Part shown: positions 1 through 8,660 of the stretch, piece by piece
Layout of the letters: every line of letters begins with the position of its first letter
Numbering within the stretch: the stretch's first letter is position 1
DNA from: Thalassobaculum_A sp040219615
Lineage (GTDB): Bacteria > Pseudomonadota > Alphaproteobacteria > Thalassobaculales > Thalassobaculaceae
Length of the DNA stretch: 64,000 bases
Reading direction: 5' to 3'
Assembly: GCF_040219615.1 (NCBI RefSeq)
Contig: NZ_JAVJSE010000038.1
Coordinates: forward strand, 372,001 to 436,000
Notes under the pieces: generated by a model
Databases searched by the model: none
Told to the model about the DNA's origin: nothing
Seen by the model: only the letters and a program-made list of their open reading frames with translations
Program-made: the position numbers and the translations under genes

Positions 1-63
1 GCCCGCCACGCCGCCACCTCCCGTCCTGGCCATTCCGCGCCCGCCCTCCGCGGAGCGCCGCCC
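1..63. other. Window edge, no firm gene
   Basis: These GC-rich bases precede the first clear gene. On the minus strand an ATG at position 33, with a GGAGGG-like sequence upstream of it, could begin a divergent gene that runs out of the window. Only about 11 codons are visible, so this cannot be confirmed. Confidence 0.2.
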
Positions 64-1017
64 ATGATGGCCATCCTGTCCTGGTTCGGCAAACGCGGGA
101 CCGAGTGCCTGGCGGCCGGCGTGTTCCTCGGTCTCGCCATACCGGACATGGCGGCCGCCGCGCGACCGCTGCTGGTGCCGGCGATCGCCGCGATGCTGAC
201 GCTGTCGCTGCTGCGACTCGACCCGGCCGGCGTCGTCGGCGCCCTGCGCAGACCGCAGCTTGTGGTGCCGGCGGTCGGCTTCGTGCTGCTGGCGTCGCCG
301 CTGCTCGGATTCACCGCCGCGTCGATGCTCGACCTGGCGCCCGGCATCGCGGTCGCGCTCGTGGTGTGGTCGGCGTCGCCGCCGCTGATCTCGGTGCCGG
401 CGATCGCCACGCTGGTGGGTCTGGACGGCGCCCTCGCCCTGACGGTCACCACGGCGGCCGGCCTGCTGGTGCCGGTGACGTTGCCGCCGCTGGTGTTCGC
501 GCTGCTCGGCCTGGAACTCGACATCGGCCCGACCGCCCTGATGATCCGGCTCGCCCTGTTGCTGGCCGGCACGGGCGCGGCGGCGGCCGCGATCCGCCGG
601 CTGGCCGGACCGGCGCGCCTGCAGCGTCACGCCCCGGCGATCGACGGCGGATTCGTGCTGGTCATGCTGCTGTTCGCGGTCGCCGTGCTGGACGGCGTCA
701 CCGCGGCTGCGCTCACCGAACCGGTCCGCGTGGCCGGACTGCTGGCCCTGGTGTTCGGTGCCAGCCTCGGCATGCAGGCCCTGGGATGGCTGGTGTTCAA
801 CCTTGCCGGCGCGCGCGCCGCGACCACGCTGGCGCTGGCCTGCGGCAACCGGAACATGGCGTTGGTCCTGGGTTCGGCGCCAGCGGCTTTCGACCCGGAC
901 AGCTTCCTTTTCCTGGCGCTGCTGCAGTTTCCGATCTATCTGCTACCCGTACTGCTGCGACCGATCTACCGTCGCGCGAGCGGCCAGGGTTGGAGCCCCC
1001 CGGCAAATCGCGGATAA
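64..1017 (+). CDS. BASS-family (bile acid:sodium symporter-like) membrane carrier
   Basis: A 317-residue, almost entirely hydrophobic protein with roughly nine membrane segments, matching the size and texture of the bile acid:sodium symporter/arsenite carrier superfamily. Such carriers move organic anions across the inner membrane with sodium; the substrate cannot be read from sequence. A short motif near the C-terminus (ACGNRNMAL, about residues 259-267) resembles the conserved polar crossover segment of the family. Two ATGs are adjacent (64 and 67) and either may be used. It stands alone, 68 bp before the next gene on the same strand. Alternative reading: an uncharacterised permease with the same fold. 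Confidence 0.7.
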   Translation: MMAILSWFGKRGTECLAAGVFLGLAIPDMAAAARPLLVPAIAAMLTLSLLRLDPAGVVGALRRPQLVVPAVGFVLLASPLLGFTAASMLDLAPGIAVALVVWSASPPLISVPAIATLVGLDGALALTVTTAAGLLVPVTLPPLVFALLGLELDIGPTALMIRLALLLAGTGAAAAAIRRLAGPARLQRHAPAIDGGFVLVMLLFAVAVLDGVTAAALTEPVRVAGLLALVFGASLGMQALGWLVFNLAGARAATTLALACGNRNMALVLGSAPAAFDPDSFLFLALLQFPIYLLPVLLRPIYRRASGQGWSPPANRG

Positions 1018-1085
1018 TCCCGCAGTGCCGACCGAGTCGGGGCGATTTCCCCGAAGGCGACGAAAATCACGTTAGGGCGCGAATC

Positions 1086-2834
1086 GTGAAAGCGATCCGG
1101 AGTGCACGGCGACGGGGCCGCCTCGGGACCTGGCAGCGCCGCTTCACGATTCTGCTGCTGACGGCGGCCGCGGTGGGGGTGAGCTACATCTTCTCGATCG
1201 GCAAACCGGCGAACTACCAGGCGCTGCTGGCCGGTGTCGTCGGGATCGTCGGCCTCTGCGCCCTGATTCTGGACTGGTGGATCAGCCGGGGGATCAAGCG
1301 CAGCGGCGGCGTCCAGGCCATGCGGTCCGGCGGCATCCTGTCGACCGGTCCCGCGGCCATGGCCGGTCGGCTGTGGGCGCAGGGCGAGGGCTTCCGGATC
1401 TGCGGCCTGCCCGACGATGCCCGCAAGAACTTCGGCGAGGCGGCATCGCTCGCCCGCGAGGCCAAGCAGGAACTGCTCGAGGCGACCGTGAAACTCAGCC
1501 AGGGCAATCTGGCGGCCGAGCGCGGCGAGTTCGACGATGCCGCCCGGCTCTACGAGGAGTCGCTGAGCCGCTTCACGTCCGGCAAGGACAACCGCGGCGC
1601 GGCGAACGCGACCCTGGCGCTCGGCCATCTGGCGCTTTCGCGCCGCGGTTACGAGGCCGCGCGGCAGGCTTTCGAGGAATCCCGCGGCATGTTCGGCCGC
1701 GAGAACGACCGATTCGGCGAAGGCTCGGCCTATCTCGGGCTCGGCGAGGCCAGCGCCCGGCTCAGCCGGAACGAGGACGCGGCGGGCAATTTCGACCAGG
1801 CACGGTTCCTGCTGACCCAGGTCGGCGACCGGATCGGCGAGGCGCATGCGCTGTACGGCCGCGGCGAGATGTACCGGCTGGAACGCAATGCGGCCGAGGC
1901 CCAGAACCGGTTCGAGCGTTCCCTGACCCTGTACCGCCGGACCGGCGACTACGTCGGCGAGGGTCTGGTGCGCCTGGTGATGTCGGACGGGTACCGCAAG
2001 ATGCAGCGTCCGACCGAGGCTCGCGAAATGGCGTTGGAGGCCGCCCAGCGCTTCAAGCAGGCCGGCCGGCGGGTCGGCAGCAGCGGGCTGATCGCCGGCC
2101 GCGGCGATTCGCGGCGCTGCCATATCCGCTTCGATTGGGGCCGGGCCAACGGCAACACCGCGCGCAATCTGTTCGTGGAGTCCGGCGACAAGGACAACGA
2201 ATCGCGGCTGATGATCGGCCTCGGCGAGATGGAGCGGATCGCCGGGAACATCGAGGAGGCGCGCCTGGTGTTCGACCGGGTGATCGCCCAGAGCAAGAGT
2301 TCGGAGGATCTGCTGATCACCGCCGACGCCCAGAAGGGCCGGGGCCATGTCGATATCGCCCGCGGCCAGAAACGCAGCGCCCGCGAGATCCTGAAGGAGG
2401 CCTACGGCCACTATCAGAACGCCGGCGGCGCCCGCGACGCCGCCCAGGCCCTGATGGACCTCGGCCAGGTCGACATGCTGATGGAGAACCACGACCGGGC
2501 CCGGGTGAACTTCGCCCAGGTGCGCAGCATGTACCAGACGCTGAAGGACGCGCACGGCGAAGCCTCGGCCCTGCGGGCCATCGGCGACCTGGAATCGTCG
2601 CTCGGGCGGCTGCCCCAGGCCCAGCAGGCCTATGCCGAGGCGCGCATCCAGTTCCAGAGCGTCGGCGACCGGCTCTCCGAGGCCGACGCGGCCCTGCTGA
2701 TCGGCCTGCTGGCGGTCAACGTCGACAATGCCACGGCGACCGCCCTGCTGGTCCAGGCCGGCCGGCTCTATCGCGCCGTCGGGGCCGTCGAATGGCAGCG
2801 CAAGGCGCACGCCATGGCGCAGCGGGTCCGCTGA
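1086..2834 (+). CDS. Membrane-anchored tetratricopeptide-repeat protein
   Basis: About 582 residues from a GTG start; no ATG occurs earlier in the coding stretch and a short AGGG lies just upstream. The N-terminus is basic, then two membrane segments (about residues 19-36 and 42-63). The rest is a chain of about eleven 40-residue TPR-like units with recurring GLGE, GD and AR.F patterns. One unit near residues 320-355 departs clearly from the consensus (it contains GDSRRCHIRF) but stays in frame. TPR arrays hold protein partners, so this is probably an inner-membrane scaffold with its repeats in the cytoplasm. No partner is evident from the neighbours. Confidence 0.75.
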   Translation: MKAIRSARRRGRLGTWQRRFTILLLTAAAVGVSYIFSIGKPANYQALLAGVVGIVGLCALILDWWISRGIKRSGGVQAMRSGGILSTGPAAMAGRLWAQGEGFRICGLPDDARKNFGEAASLAREAKQELLEATVKLSQGNLAAERGEFDDAARLYEESLSRFTSGKDNRGAANATLALGHLALSRRGYEAARQAFEESRGMFGRENDRFGEGSAYLGLGEASARLSRNEDAAGNFDQARFLLTQVGDRIGEAHALYGRGEMYRLERNAAEAQNRFERSLTLYRRTGDYVGEGLVRLVMSDGYRKMQRPTEAREMALEAAQRFKQAGRRVGSSGLIAGRGDSRRCHIRFDWGRANGNTARNLFVESGDKDNESRLMIGLGEMERIAGNIEEARLVFDRVIAQSKSSEDLLITADAQKGRGHVDIARGQKRSAREILKEAYGHYQNAGGARDAAQALMDLGQVDMLMENHDRARVNFAQVRSMYQTLKDAHGEASALRAIGDLESSLGRLPQAQQAYAEARIQFQSVGDRLSEADAALLIGLLAVNVDNATATALLVQAGRLYRAVGAVEWQRKAHAMAQRVR

Positions 2835-2963
2835 TCCCGCAACGCCCGAAACCGCGGCAAATCGCGATATTTTTGCAACACCCGCGCCGAAGCACGACCC
2901 CGTGGCGTGGCGTCGACTGGCATCCGCGGCGGCACTGTGCTACCTCAAATCGGCGCCTGAGGT

Positions 2964-2999
2964 GATCAGCAGCAAGCGGAAATCTGTGCTCTGCTGATC
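2964..2999. promoter_or_regulatory. 9-bp inverted repeat upstream of mlaA
   Basis: GATCAGCAG (2964-2972) and CTGCTGATC (2991-2999) are perfect reverse complements separated by 18 bases. They lie about 50 bases before the mlaA start, in a 212-bp gap that also holds the tail of the previous transcript. It could be an operator or an mRNA hairpin; no poly-T follows. Confidence 0.4.
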
Positions 3000-3046
3000 T
3001 CCGCCTCTGGCGTCAGAGCGTAGAAACGCGGCTCGCGCAGGCGAAA

Positions 3047-3874
3047 ATGGGGCTTTGTCGGATGCGTCGTTCGGTCACGGCAGCGGTAGTCGCGACGGGT
3101 CTGCTTGCCGGCTGTGCCGGTCAGGGCGAACTTGAGCCGGGGGAGGTCTACGACCCTATCGAGCCGGCGAACCGGATGGTGTTCGCGGTCAACGATACCG
3201 TCGACATCTTCGTCCTGCAGCCTACCGCTTACCTCTACAAGGAGGCGGTGCCGGATCCCGTGCGGGACATGGTGCGCAGCTTCCTGGATTGGCTGAAGAC
3301 CCCGGTGATCCTGGCCAACGACATGTTCCAGGGCGATTGGGACGCAGCCGGCGTGACGGCTTCCCGTTTCGTCGCGAATTCTCCCTTCTTCGGCTTCGTC
3401 GACAATGCCACCGGGCTCGGGCTCGAGCACCGCGACGAGGATTTCGGGCAGACCCTGGCGGTCTACGGGGCCGGCGACGGCCCGTATATCGTCCTGCCGC
3501 TGCTCGGGCCGTCCAACGCGCGCGACACCGTCGGCCTGGTGGTCGACCACTTCCTCGACCCGATCAACTACATCGGCGACGGCCCGCTCGACCGCGACTC
3601 CGACAAGACCAGGATCCAGGTCTCCCGGCGTGTCGCCGGTGCGGTCGATTTCAGGGCGCGGAATTTCGCGGCCATCAACGAGATCAAGCAGACGTCGGTG
3701 GACTACTACGCCCGCGTCCGCACGATATACAAGCAGCGCCGCGACGCGCTGATCAGCAATGGGACTCCGCCGCTCGGCGCGGGACGGCCGAACGGCACGT
3801 CCGGGGAGTTCGAGCAGTACGTCCCGGGCGGTCAGCCGGCTGAGAACGCGCGGCCGAAGTCGCCGTCGAGCTGA
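3047..3874 (+). CDS. mlaA: MlaA/VacJ outer-membrane lipoprotein
   Basis: VacJ/MlaA family, 275 residues. It sits in the outer membrane and passes mislocalised phospholipids to periplasmic MlaC for return to the inner membrane. A lipoprotein signal ends in the lipobox LLAGC, followed by the family hallmarks DPIEPANR, the NDMFQGDW region and LPLLGPSNARD. A second ATG at 3062 would give the more typical short signal MRRSVTAAV and may be the true start. mlaC follows 28 bp downstream, so the two probably share a transcript. The inner-membrane mlaFED genes are not in this window. Confidence 0.93.
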   Translation: MGLCRMRRSVTAAVVATGLLAGCAGQGELEPGEVYDPIEPANRMVFAVNDTVDIFVLQPTAYLYKEAVPDPVRDMVRSFLDWLKTPVILANDMFQGDWDAAGVTASRFVANSPFFGFVDNATGLGLEHRDEDFGQTLAVYGAGDGPYIVLPLLGPSNARDTVGLVVDHFLDPINYIGDGPLDRDSDKTRIQVSRRVAGAVDFRARNFAAINEIKQTSVDYYARVRTIYKQRRDALISNGTPPLGAGRPNGTSGEFEQYVPGGQPAENARPKSPSS

Positions 3875-3902
3875 GCAGGGCATCACGAACGGGGGTTGTC
3901 AC

Positions 3903-4514
3903 ATGGCGTTCGCGCGTATTCTCGCGATCGTGCTGGTGGTGGTGACCGTGCCCGTGTTCGCACGGGCCGAGGCGCCGGCACCTGAGAAGTTCATCCACAC
4001 GCTGGCGGATCGGGCCCTCGGCTTGGTCACCGACAAGTCCAGCGACGCGAGCTCGAAGCGGGCCCGGTTCGACGAGTTGCTGAGCGAGACCTTCGACATG
4101 GAGGGGATCGGTCGGTTCCTGCTCGGGCGCTACTGGCCGCTGGCCACGCCGGAGGAGCGCGAGGCCTACCTGACGGCCTTCAGGGAAAGCATCGTCTACA
4201 CCTACACGGCGCGTTTCGACGATTATTCCGGCCAGAAGCTGGTGGTCGACGGCAGCCGCGAGGACGGCCAGTTCATCCTGGTCCCCAGCCGCATCGTCGA
4301 CCCGCAGGGCGGCCCCGATGTGAAGGTCGAATGGCGGCTGATCCGCCAGGGCGACACCTTCAAGGTCGTCGACGTGGTGATCGAGGGGGTGAGCATGAGC
4401 GTCACCCAGCGCCAGGAATACGCCTCGGTCATCCAAAGCAACGGCGGCAAGGTCAAGGCGCTGATCAAGGCGCTGAACGAGCGCATGGCGCGGCTGAAGT
4501 CGTCGGAGTCCTGA
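3903..4514 (+). CDS. mlaC: MlaC-type periplasmic phospholipid-binding protein
   Basis: About 203 residues with an N-terminal signal peptide ending near ARAEA. It belongs to the MlaC/toluene-tolerance Ttg2D family, which carries phospholipid between MlaA and the inner-membrane MlaFEDB complex. The conserved core FDMEGIGRFLLGRYW, followed by a beta-rich half ending in a DVVIEGVSM motif, is diagnostic. The start is the ATG after a G-rich stretch; the open frame runs further upstream, but that part overlaps mlaA and has no signal peptide. The position directly behind mlaA supports one lipid-asymmetry operon. Confidence 0.9.
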   Translation: MAFARILAIVLVVVTVPVFARAEAPAPEKFIHTLADRALGLVTDKSSDASSKRARFDELLSETFDMEGIGRFLLGRYWPLATPEEREAYLTAFRESIVYTYTARFDDYSGQKLVVDGSREDGQFILVPSRIVDPQGGPDVKVEWRLIRQGDTFKVVDVVIEGVSMSVTQRQEYASVIQSNGGKVKALIKALNERMARLKSSES

Positions 4515-4556
4515 TCCTTCGAGGCCCGTCGCCTTGCGACGGGCACCTCAGGATGA
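4515..4556. repeat. Palindromic intergenic repeat, copy 1 (inverted)
   Basis: Begins at the mlaC stop. A perfect 9-bp stem, GCCCGTCGC (4524-4532) and GCGACGGGC (4536-4544), has a 3-base loop and is flanked by CCTTCGAGG and ACCTCAGGATGA. Read on the minus strand it is TCATCCTGAGG, hairpin, CGAAGGA. It may act as a terminator-like or mRNA-stabilising structure for mlaA-mlaC. Confidence 0.65.
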
Positions 4557-4588
4557 CAGAACAACAATCGTTTCCGACATTTAGTTCA

Positions 4589-4624
4589 TCATCCTGAGGG
4601 GCTCGCGCAGCGAGCCACGAAGGG
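4589..4624. repeat. Palindromic intergenic repeat, copy 2
   Basis: TCATCCTGAGG, then the stem GGCTCGC (4600-4606), loop GCA and GCGAGCC (4610-4616), then ACGAAGGG, abutting the ettA stop codon. The flanks match copy 1 in the opposite orientation while the stem sequence differs, so the two are an inverted pair of one short palindromic repeat family lying between convergent genes. Confidence 0.65.
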
Positions 4625-6307
4625 CTAGCTGCGGCGGATCGGCTTGTACTTGATGCGGTGCGGCTGCGACGCCTCCTCGCCCAGGCGCCGCTTGCGGTCG
4701 GCCTCGTAGGCCTCGTAGTTGCCCTCGAACCATTCCACGTGGCTGTCGCCCTCGAACGACAGGATATGGGTCGCCACACGGTCCAGGAACCAGCGGTCGT
4801 GGCTGATCACCACCGCGCAGCCGGCGAACTCCAGCAGCCCCTCCTCCAGCGCCCGCAGGGTGTCGACGTCGAGGTCGTTGGTCGGCTCGTCGAGCATCAG
4901 CAGGTTGGCGCCGGACTTCAGCATCTTCGCGAGGTGCACCCGGTTGCGCTCGCCGCCGGACAGCTGGCCGACCTTCTTCTGCTGATCGCTGCCCTTGAAG
5001 TTGAACAGCCCGACATAGGCCCGGCTGGCCATCTTGCGGCGGCCGAGGTCGATCTCGTCCTGACCGTCCGAGATCTCCTCGAACACGGTCTTGTTGGCCC
5101 GCAGGGTGTCACGACTCTGGTCGACATAGCCGAGCTTCACGGTCTCGCCGACCCGGAAGCTGCCGCCGTCCGGCTTCTCCTGGCCGGTGATGATCCGGAA
5201 CAGCGTGGTCTTGCCGGCTCCGTTCGGGCCGATGACGCCGACGATGCCGCCCGGCGGCAGCTTGAACGAAAGGTCGTCGATCAGCAGCCGGTCGCCGAAG
5301 GCCTTGGACAGGTGGTCGGCCTCCAGCACCACGTCGCCCAGCCGCGGACCGGCCGGGATGACGATCTGGGCGGTGTCCGACGCCTTCTCCTGGTTCTGCG
5401 CCAGCAGATCCTCGTAGGCGTTGATACGGGCCTTCGACTTCGCCTGGCGGGCCCGCGGGCTCTGCCGGATCCACTCCAGTTCCTGGTTCAGGGTGCGCAT
5501 GCGCGCGACCTCGGTGCGGCCCTCCTGCTCGAGCCGCTTCTGCTTCTGCACCAGCCATCCGGAGTAGTTGCCCTCGTACGGGATGCCGCGGCCGCGGTCG
5601 ATCTCGAGGATCCAGCCGGCGACCTCGTCCAGGAAGTAGCGGTCGTGGGTCACGGTCACCACGGTGCCGGCATAGTCCGCCAGGGTGCGCTGCAGCCAGG
5701 CCACCGAGTCGGCGTCCAGGTGGTTGGTCGGTTCGTCGAGCAGCAGCAGGTCGGGCTGCGACAGCAGCAGCTTGGCCAGCGCCACCCGGCGCCGCTCGCC
5801 GCCCGACAGCTTGGTGACGTCGGCATCGCCGGGCGGGCAGCGCAGCGCGTCCATGGCGATCTCGACCTTGCGGTCGATGTCCCAGCCGTCGACGTGGTCG
5901 ATCTTCTCCTGCAGCTCGCCCTGCTCGGCCAGCAGGTCGTTCATCTCGTCGTCGGTCAGTTCCTCGCCGAACCGGGCGCTGACCTCGTTGAAGCGGTCCA
6001 TCAGCGCCTTGATCGGGCCCAGCCCCTCGACGACGTTGCCCTGCACGTCCTTGGTCGGATCGAGCTCCGGCTCCTGCGACAGGTAGCCGACGGTGGCGCC
6101 CTCGGCGGCCCAGGCCTCGCCGACATACTCCTTGTCGACCCCGGCCATGATCCGCAGGATCGTCGACTTGCCGGCGCCGTTCACGCCGAGCACGCCGATC
6201 TTGGCGCCCGGCAGGAACGACAGGCGGATGTCCTTCAGCACCTCGCGGCCGCCGGGATAGGTCTTGGACAGACCGTTCATCACGTAGATGTACTGGTAGG
6301 AGGCCAT
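4625..6307 (-). CDS. ettA: ABC-F translational factor, energy-dependent translational throttle EttA
   Basis: About 560 residues, the usual EttA length. It is an ABC-F ATPase that binds the ribosomal E site and couples translation to cellular energy; it has no membrane domain. Two nucleotide-binding domains are visible: Walker A GVNGAGKST near residue 39 with LSGGERRR and LLLLDEPTNHLD, and a second with GPNGAGKTT, LSGGERNR and LMLDEPTNDLD. The EttA-type arm and an interdomain linker rich in R, Q and K (near PRARQAKSKAR) lie between. I start at MASYQYIYVM, the standard EttA N-terminus, although the frame is open further upstream. Convergent with mlaC across the repeat pair. Confidence 0.95.
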   Translation of the reverse strand: MASYQYIYVMNGLSKTYPGGREVLKDIRLSFLPGAKIGVLGVNGAGKSTILRIMAGVDKEYVGEAWAAEGATVGYLSQEPELDPTKDVQGNVVEGLGPIKALMDRFNEVSARFGEELTDDEMNDLLAEQGELQEKIDHVDGWDIDRKVEIAMDALRCPPGDADVTKLSGGERRRVALAKLLLSQPDLLLLDEPTNHLDADSVAWLQRTLADYAGTVVTVTHDRYFLDEVAGWILEIDRGRGIPYEGNYSGWLVQKQKRLEQEGRTEVARMRTLNQELEWIRQSPRARQAKSKARINAYEDLLAQNQEKASDTAQIVIPAGPRLGDVVLEADHLSKAFGDRLLIDDLSFKLPPGGIVGVIGPNGAGKTTLFRIITGQEKPDGGSFRVGETVKLGYVDQSRDTLRANKTVFEEISDGQDEIDLGRRKMASRAYVGLFNFKGSDQQKKVGQLSGGERNRVHLAKMLKSGANLLMLDEPTNDLDVDTLRALEEGLLEFAGCAVVISHDRWFLDRVATHILSFEGDSHVEWFEGNYEAYEADRKRRLGEEASQPHRIKYKPIRRS

Positions 6308-6499
6308 CGGGCGGCTCGCCGTCGGTTGCGATTGACGGCGGGTTCTACCGCAGCCGTCGGCGCCACCGCAACGCCCGTGGCCCGATTCGGCCGAACGCTT
6401 GACCAGGATCATTGCCGGCCGGCGGGCCGCCGCCCAGAATTGTGCGATCGGCGGCAGTATCGGGTGCCCGGGCCCCGCGTCGCCGCGAGGAGGCAGGCC

Positions 6500-8611
6500 G
6501 TGACCGCCAACACCGGTGCTACCCCGCTGTTCGCCCTGGAGGCGATCGCCATCGATCTCGAGACGACCGGGCTGGACGCCGCCCGGGCCCACATCGTCCA
6601 GATCGGCACGGTCGCGATCTCACGGTCGCGGCTGCGCGAGGATCAGGCCCGGGAGTGCCTGGTCGACCCCGGACTGCCGATCCCGGCCGACTCGACCGCC
6701 ATACACGGGATCGACGACGCGGCGGTCGCCGGTGCGCCGGCCCTGACGGCAGTGTGGGACGACCTGATCCGAGAGCTGGACGGCCGGGTGTTGATCGGTC
6801 ACACGGTCGGCTTCGACCTGAGCGTGCTCGCCAACGAGGCGCGGCGTCGCCAGTTGCCATGGGACAAGCCCCGCGCGCTGTGCGTCAGGATGCTGGCCGC
6901 GGTGGCGGCCCCGTCGCTGGCCAGTCACTCGCTCGACGCCCTGGCGTCCTGGCTCGGCCTGGAGACCCGCAACCGTCATCGCGCCCTCGGCGACGCCGAG
7001 GCCGCCGGGCTGATCTTCATCGCCCTGCTGCCGCATCTCGAGGCCCGCGGCATCCGCACCCTCGCCGAGGCCGAGCGCGCCTGCCGGCGGCTCGGCGGCG
7101 AACTCGAACGCCAGCAGAGCGCCGGCTGGGAGACCCCGGTCGGGGAGCCGCGCGACGAGGTCCTGGGGAGCTTCGACACCTACCCGTACCGGCACCGCGT
7201 CGGCGACATCATGGGGCATCCGCCGGTGGTGGTGCCGCCGGACACCACCCTGAAGGCGGCGATCGACCTCATGGTCGCGCGCACGATCTCGTCGGTGTTC
7301 GTCACCGCCACCGGGCAGCCCGGCCTCGACGTCGCCGAATACGCCATCGTCACCGAGCGCGACGCCATGCGCCGCATCGCCGCCGGCGGGGCGGCAGCCC
7401 TCGATGAGACCGTCGGAGCGATCGGGTCCAGGCCCCTGGTCACGATCCGCGAGAACGCCTTCCTGTACCGTGCGGTCGGGCGGATGGGGCGGGTCGGGTC
7501 GCGGCACCTCGGGGTCCGCTCCGACAGCGACGCCCTGGTCGGCGTCGTCTCGGCGCGCGATCTGCTCAAGCTGCGGGCCGGGCCGGCGATCGCCCTCGCC
7601 GACGCGATCGAGCAGGCCGGCACCACGACCGACCTGGCGCTCGCCTGGTCGACCCTGCCGGTGGTCGTGCGCTCGCTGCTGGCCGAGGCCGTCGACGCCC
7701 ACCTGGTCTGCCAGATCGTCAGCGAGGAAATCCGCTCGATGACCCGGCGTGCGACCGTGCTGGCGGCCGACGCCATGCGGGCCGCCGGCCGCGGCGAGGC
7801 CCCCTGTCGCTACGCGGTTCTGGTGCTCGGCTCCGGCGGCCGGGGCGAGAGCCTGCTGGTGCCGGACCAGGACAACGCCATCGTGTTCGAGGGCGGCGAG
7901 CCGGACGGCCCGGAGGACCGCTGGTTCGCCGAGCTCGGCGAGCGGCTGGCGACGATCCTCGACGGGGCCGGCATCCCGTATTGCGACGGCGGGGTGATGG
8001 CGAGCAATGCCGAGTGGCGCGGCTCGCTGGCGGTGTGGACCGACCGGGTCGACCGCTGGGTCCGGCAGTCGCGGCCACAGGATCTGCTGAACGTCGACAT
8101 CTTCTTCGACGCGGCACCGGTCTGCGGCGCGCTCGGTCTCGGTCACAACCTTTTCGTGCACGCCTACGCCGGCGGCCGCGAGAGCCCGACCTTCGCCAAG
8201 CTGCTGGGCGAGCGGCTCGCCTCCCCTGCCTACCCGGTCACCATGTTCGGCGCCATCAAGACCCGGGACGGCCGTCTCGACCTCAAGCAGCACATCCTGT
8301 TCCCGGTGGCATCGGCGGCCCGCGTGCTGGCGATCCGGCACGGCGTCGTCGAGCGTTCGACCGGCAGGCGGATCGGCGGCCTAGTCGCCCGCGGCATCGG
8401 CAGCGAAGGCGACCTGACGGCCCTGCTGGAGGCGCATGCGCTCGCGGTATCCCTCACCCTCGGCCAGCAGAGCCGCGACATCGCGGCCGGCCTCAAGCCC
8501 AGTCGGATGGTCGACCTCGCCCCGCTGTCCCGCAAGCAGCGATCGGACCTGAAACGGGCGCTCGGCCGGATCCAGGACATCCCCACCCTGCTCCGCGACC
8601 TGATGTTCTGA
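6500..8611 (+). CDS. Fused DEDDh exonuclease, CBS pair and DUF294 nucleotidyltransferase-like protein
   Basis: About 703 residues from a GTG preceded by a GAGGAGG sequence. Domain 1 (about 10-175) is a DnaQ-like 3'-5' exonuclease with the DEDDh signatures AIDLETTG, LIGHTVGFDLSVL and HRALGDAEA. Domain 2 (about 230-355) is a pair of CBS domains, beginning VGDIMGHPP, which usually bind adenine nucleotides. Domain 3 (about 390-540) has the DUF294/GlnD-like motif GSGGRGESLL followed by PDQDNAIV, and domain 4 (about 560-700) is the DUF294 C-terminal helical region. The parts are often separate neighbouring genes beside acetate-type symporters, from family knowledge. Here they are one chain, with a symporter 5 kb away. 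Its cellular role is unknown. Confidence 0.85.
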   Translation: MTANTGATPLFALEAIAIDLETTGLDAARAHIVQIGTVAISRSRLREDQARECLVDPGLPIPADSTAIHGIDDAAVAGAPALTAVWDDLIRELDGRVLIGHTVGFDLSVLANEARRRQLPWDKPRALCVRMLAAVAAPSLASHSLDALASWLGLETRNRHRALGDAEAAGLIFIALLPHLEARGIRTLAEAERACRRLGGELERQQSAGWETPVGEPRDEVLGSFDTYPYRHRVGDIMGHPPVVVPPDTTLKAAIDLMVARTISSVFVTATGQPGLDVAEYAIVTERDAMRRIAAGGAAALDETVGAIGSRPLVTIRENAFLYRAVGRMGRVGSRHLGVRSDSDALVGVVSARDLLKLRAGPAIALADAIEQAGTTTDLALAWSTLPVVVRSLLAEAVDAHLVCQIVSEEIRSMTRRATVLAADAMRAAGRGEAPCRYAVLVLGSGGRGESLLVPDQDNAIVFEGGEPDGPEDRWFAELGERLATILDGAGIPYCDGGVMASNAEWRGSLAVWTDRVDRWVRQSRPQDLLNVDIFFDAAPVCGALGLGHNLFVHAYAGGRESPTFAKLLGERLASPAYPVTMFGAIKTRDGRLDLKQHILFPVASAARVLAIRHGVVERSTGRRIGGLVARGIGSEGDLTALLEAHALAVSLTLGQQSRDIAAGLKPSRMVDLAPLSRKQRSDLKRALGRIQDIPTLLRDLMF

Positions 8612-8660
8612 AGCCCCTGAACGGCCGTCCCCGTCGCGGCCGTCCAGGCGCCGATGCCCG

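Noticed and set aside
105..1085. Long upstream extension of the TPR frame
   Set aside because: The extension is R-, G- and A-rich and overlaps the BASS gene in another frame; the GTG at 1086 starts the protein-like part.
4658..6499. Upstream extension of the exonuclease-CBS-DUF294 frame
   Set aside because: It is the antisense shadow of ettA; the GTG at 6500 with a GAGGAGG site fits the domain start.
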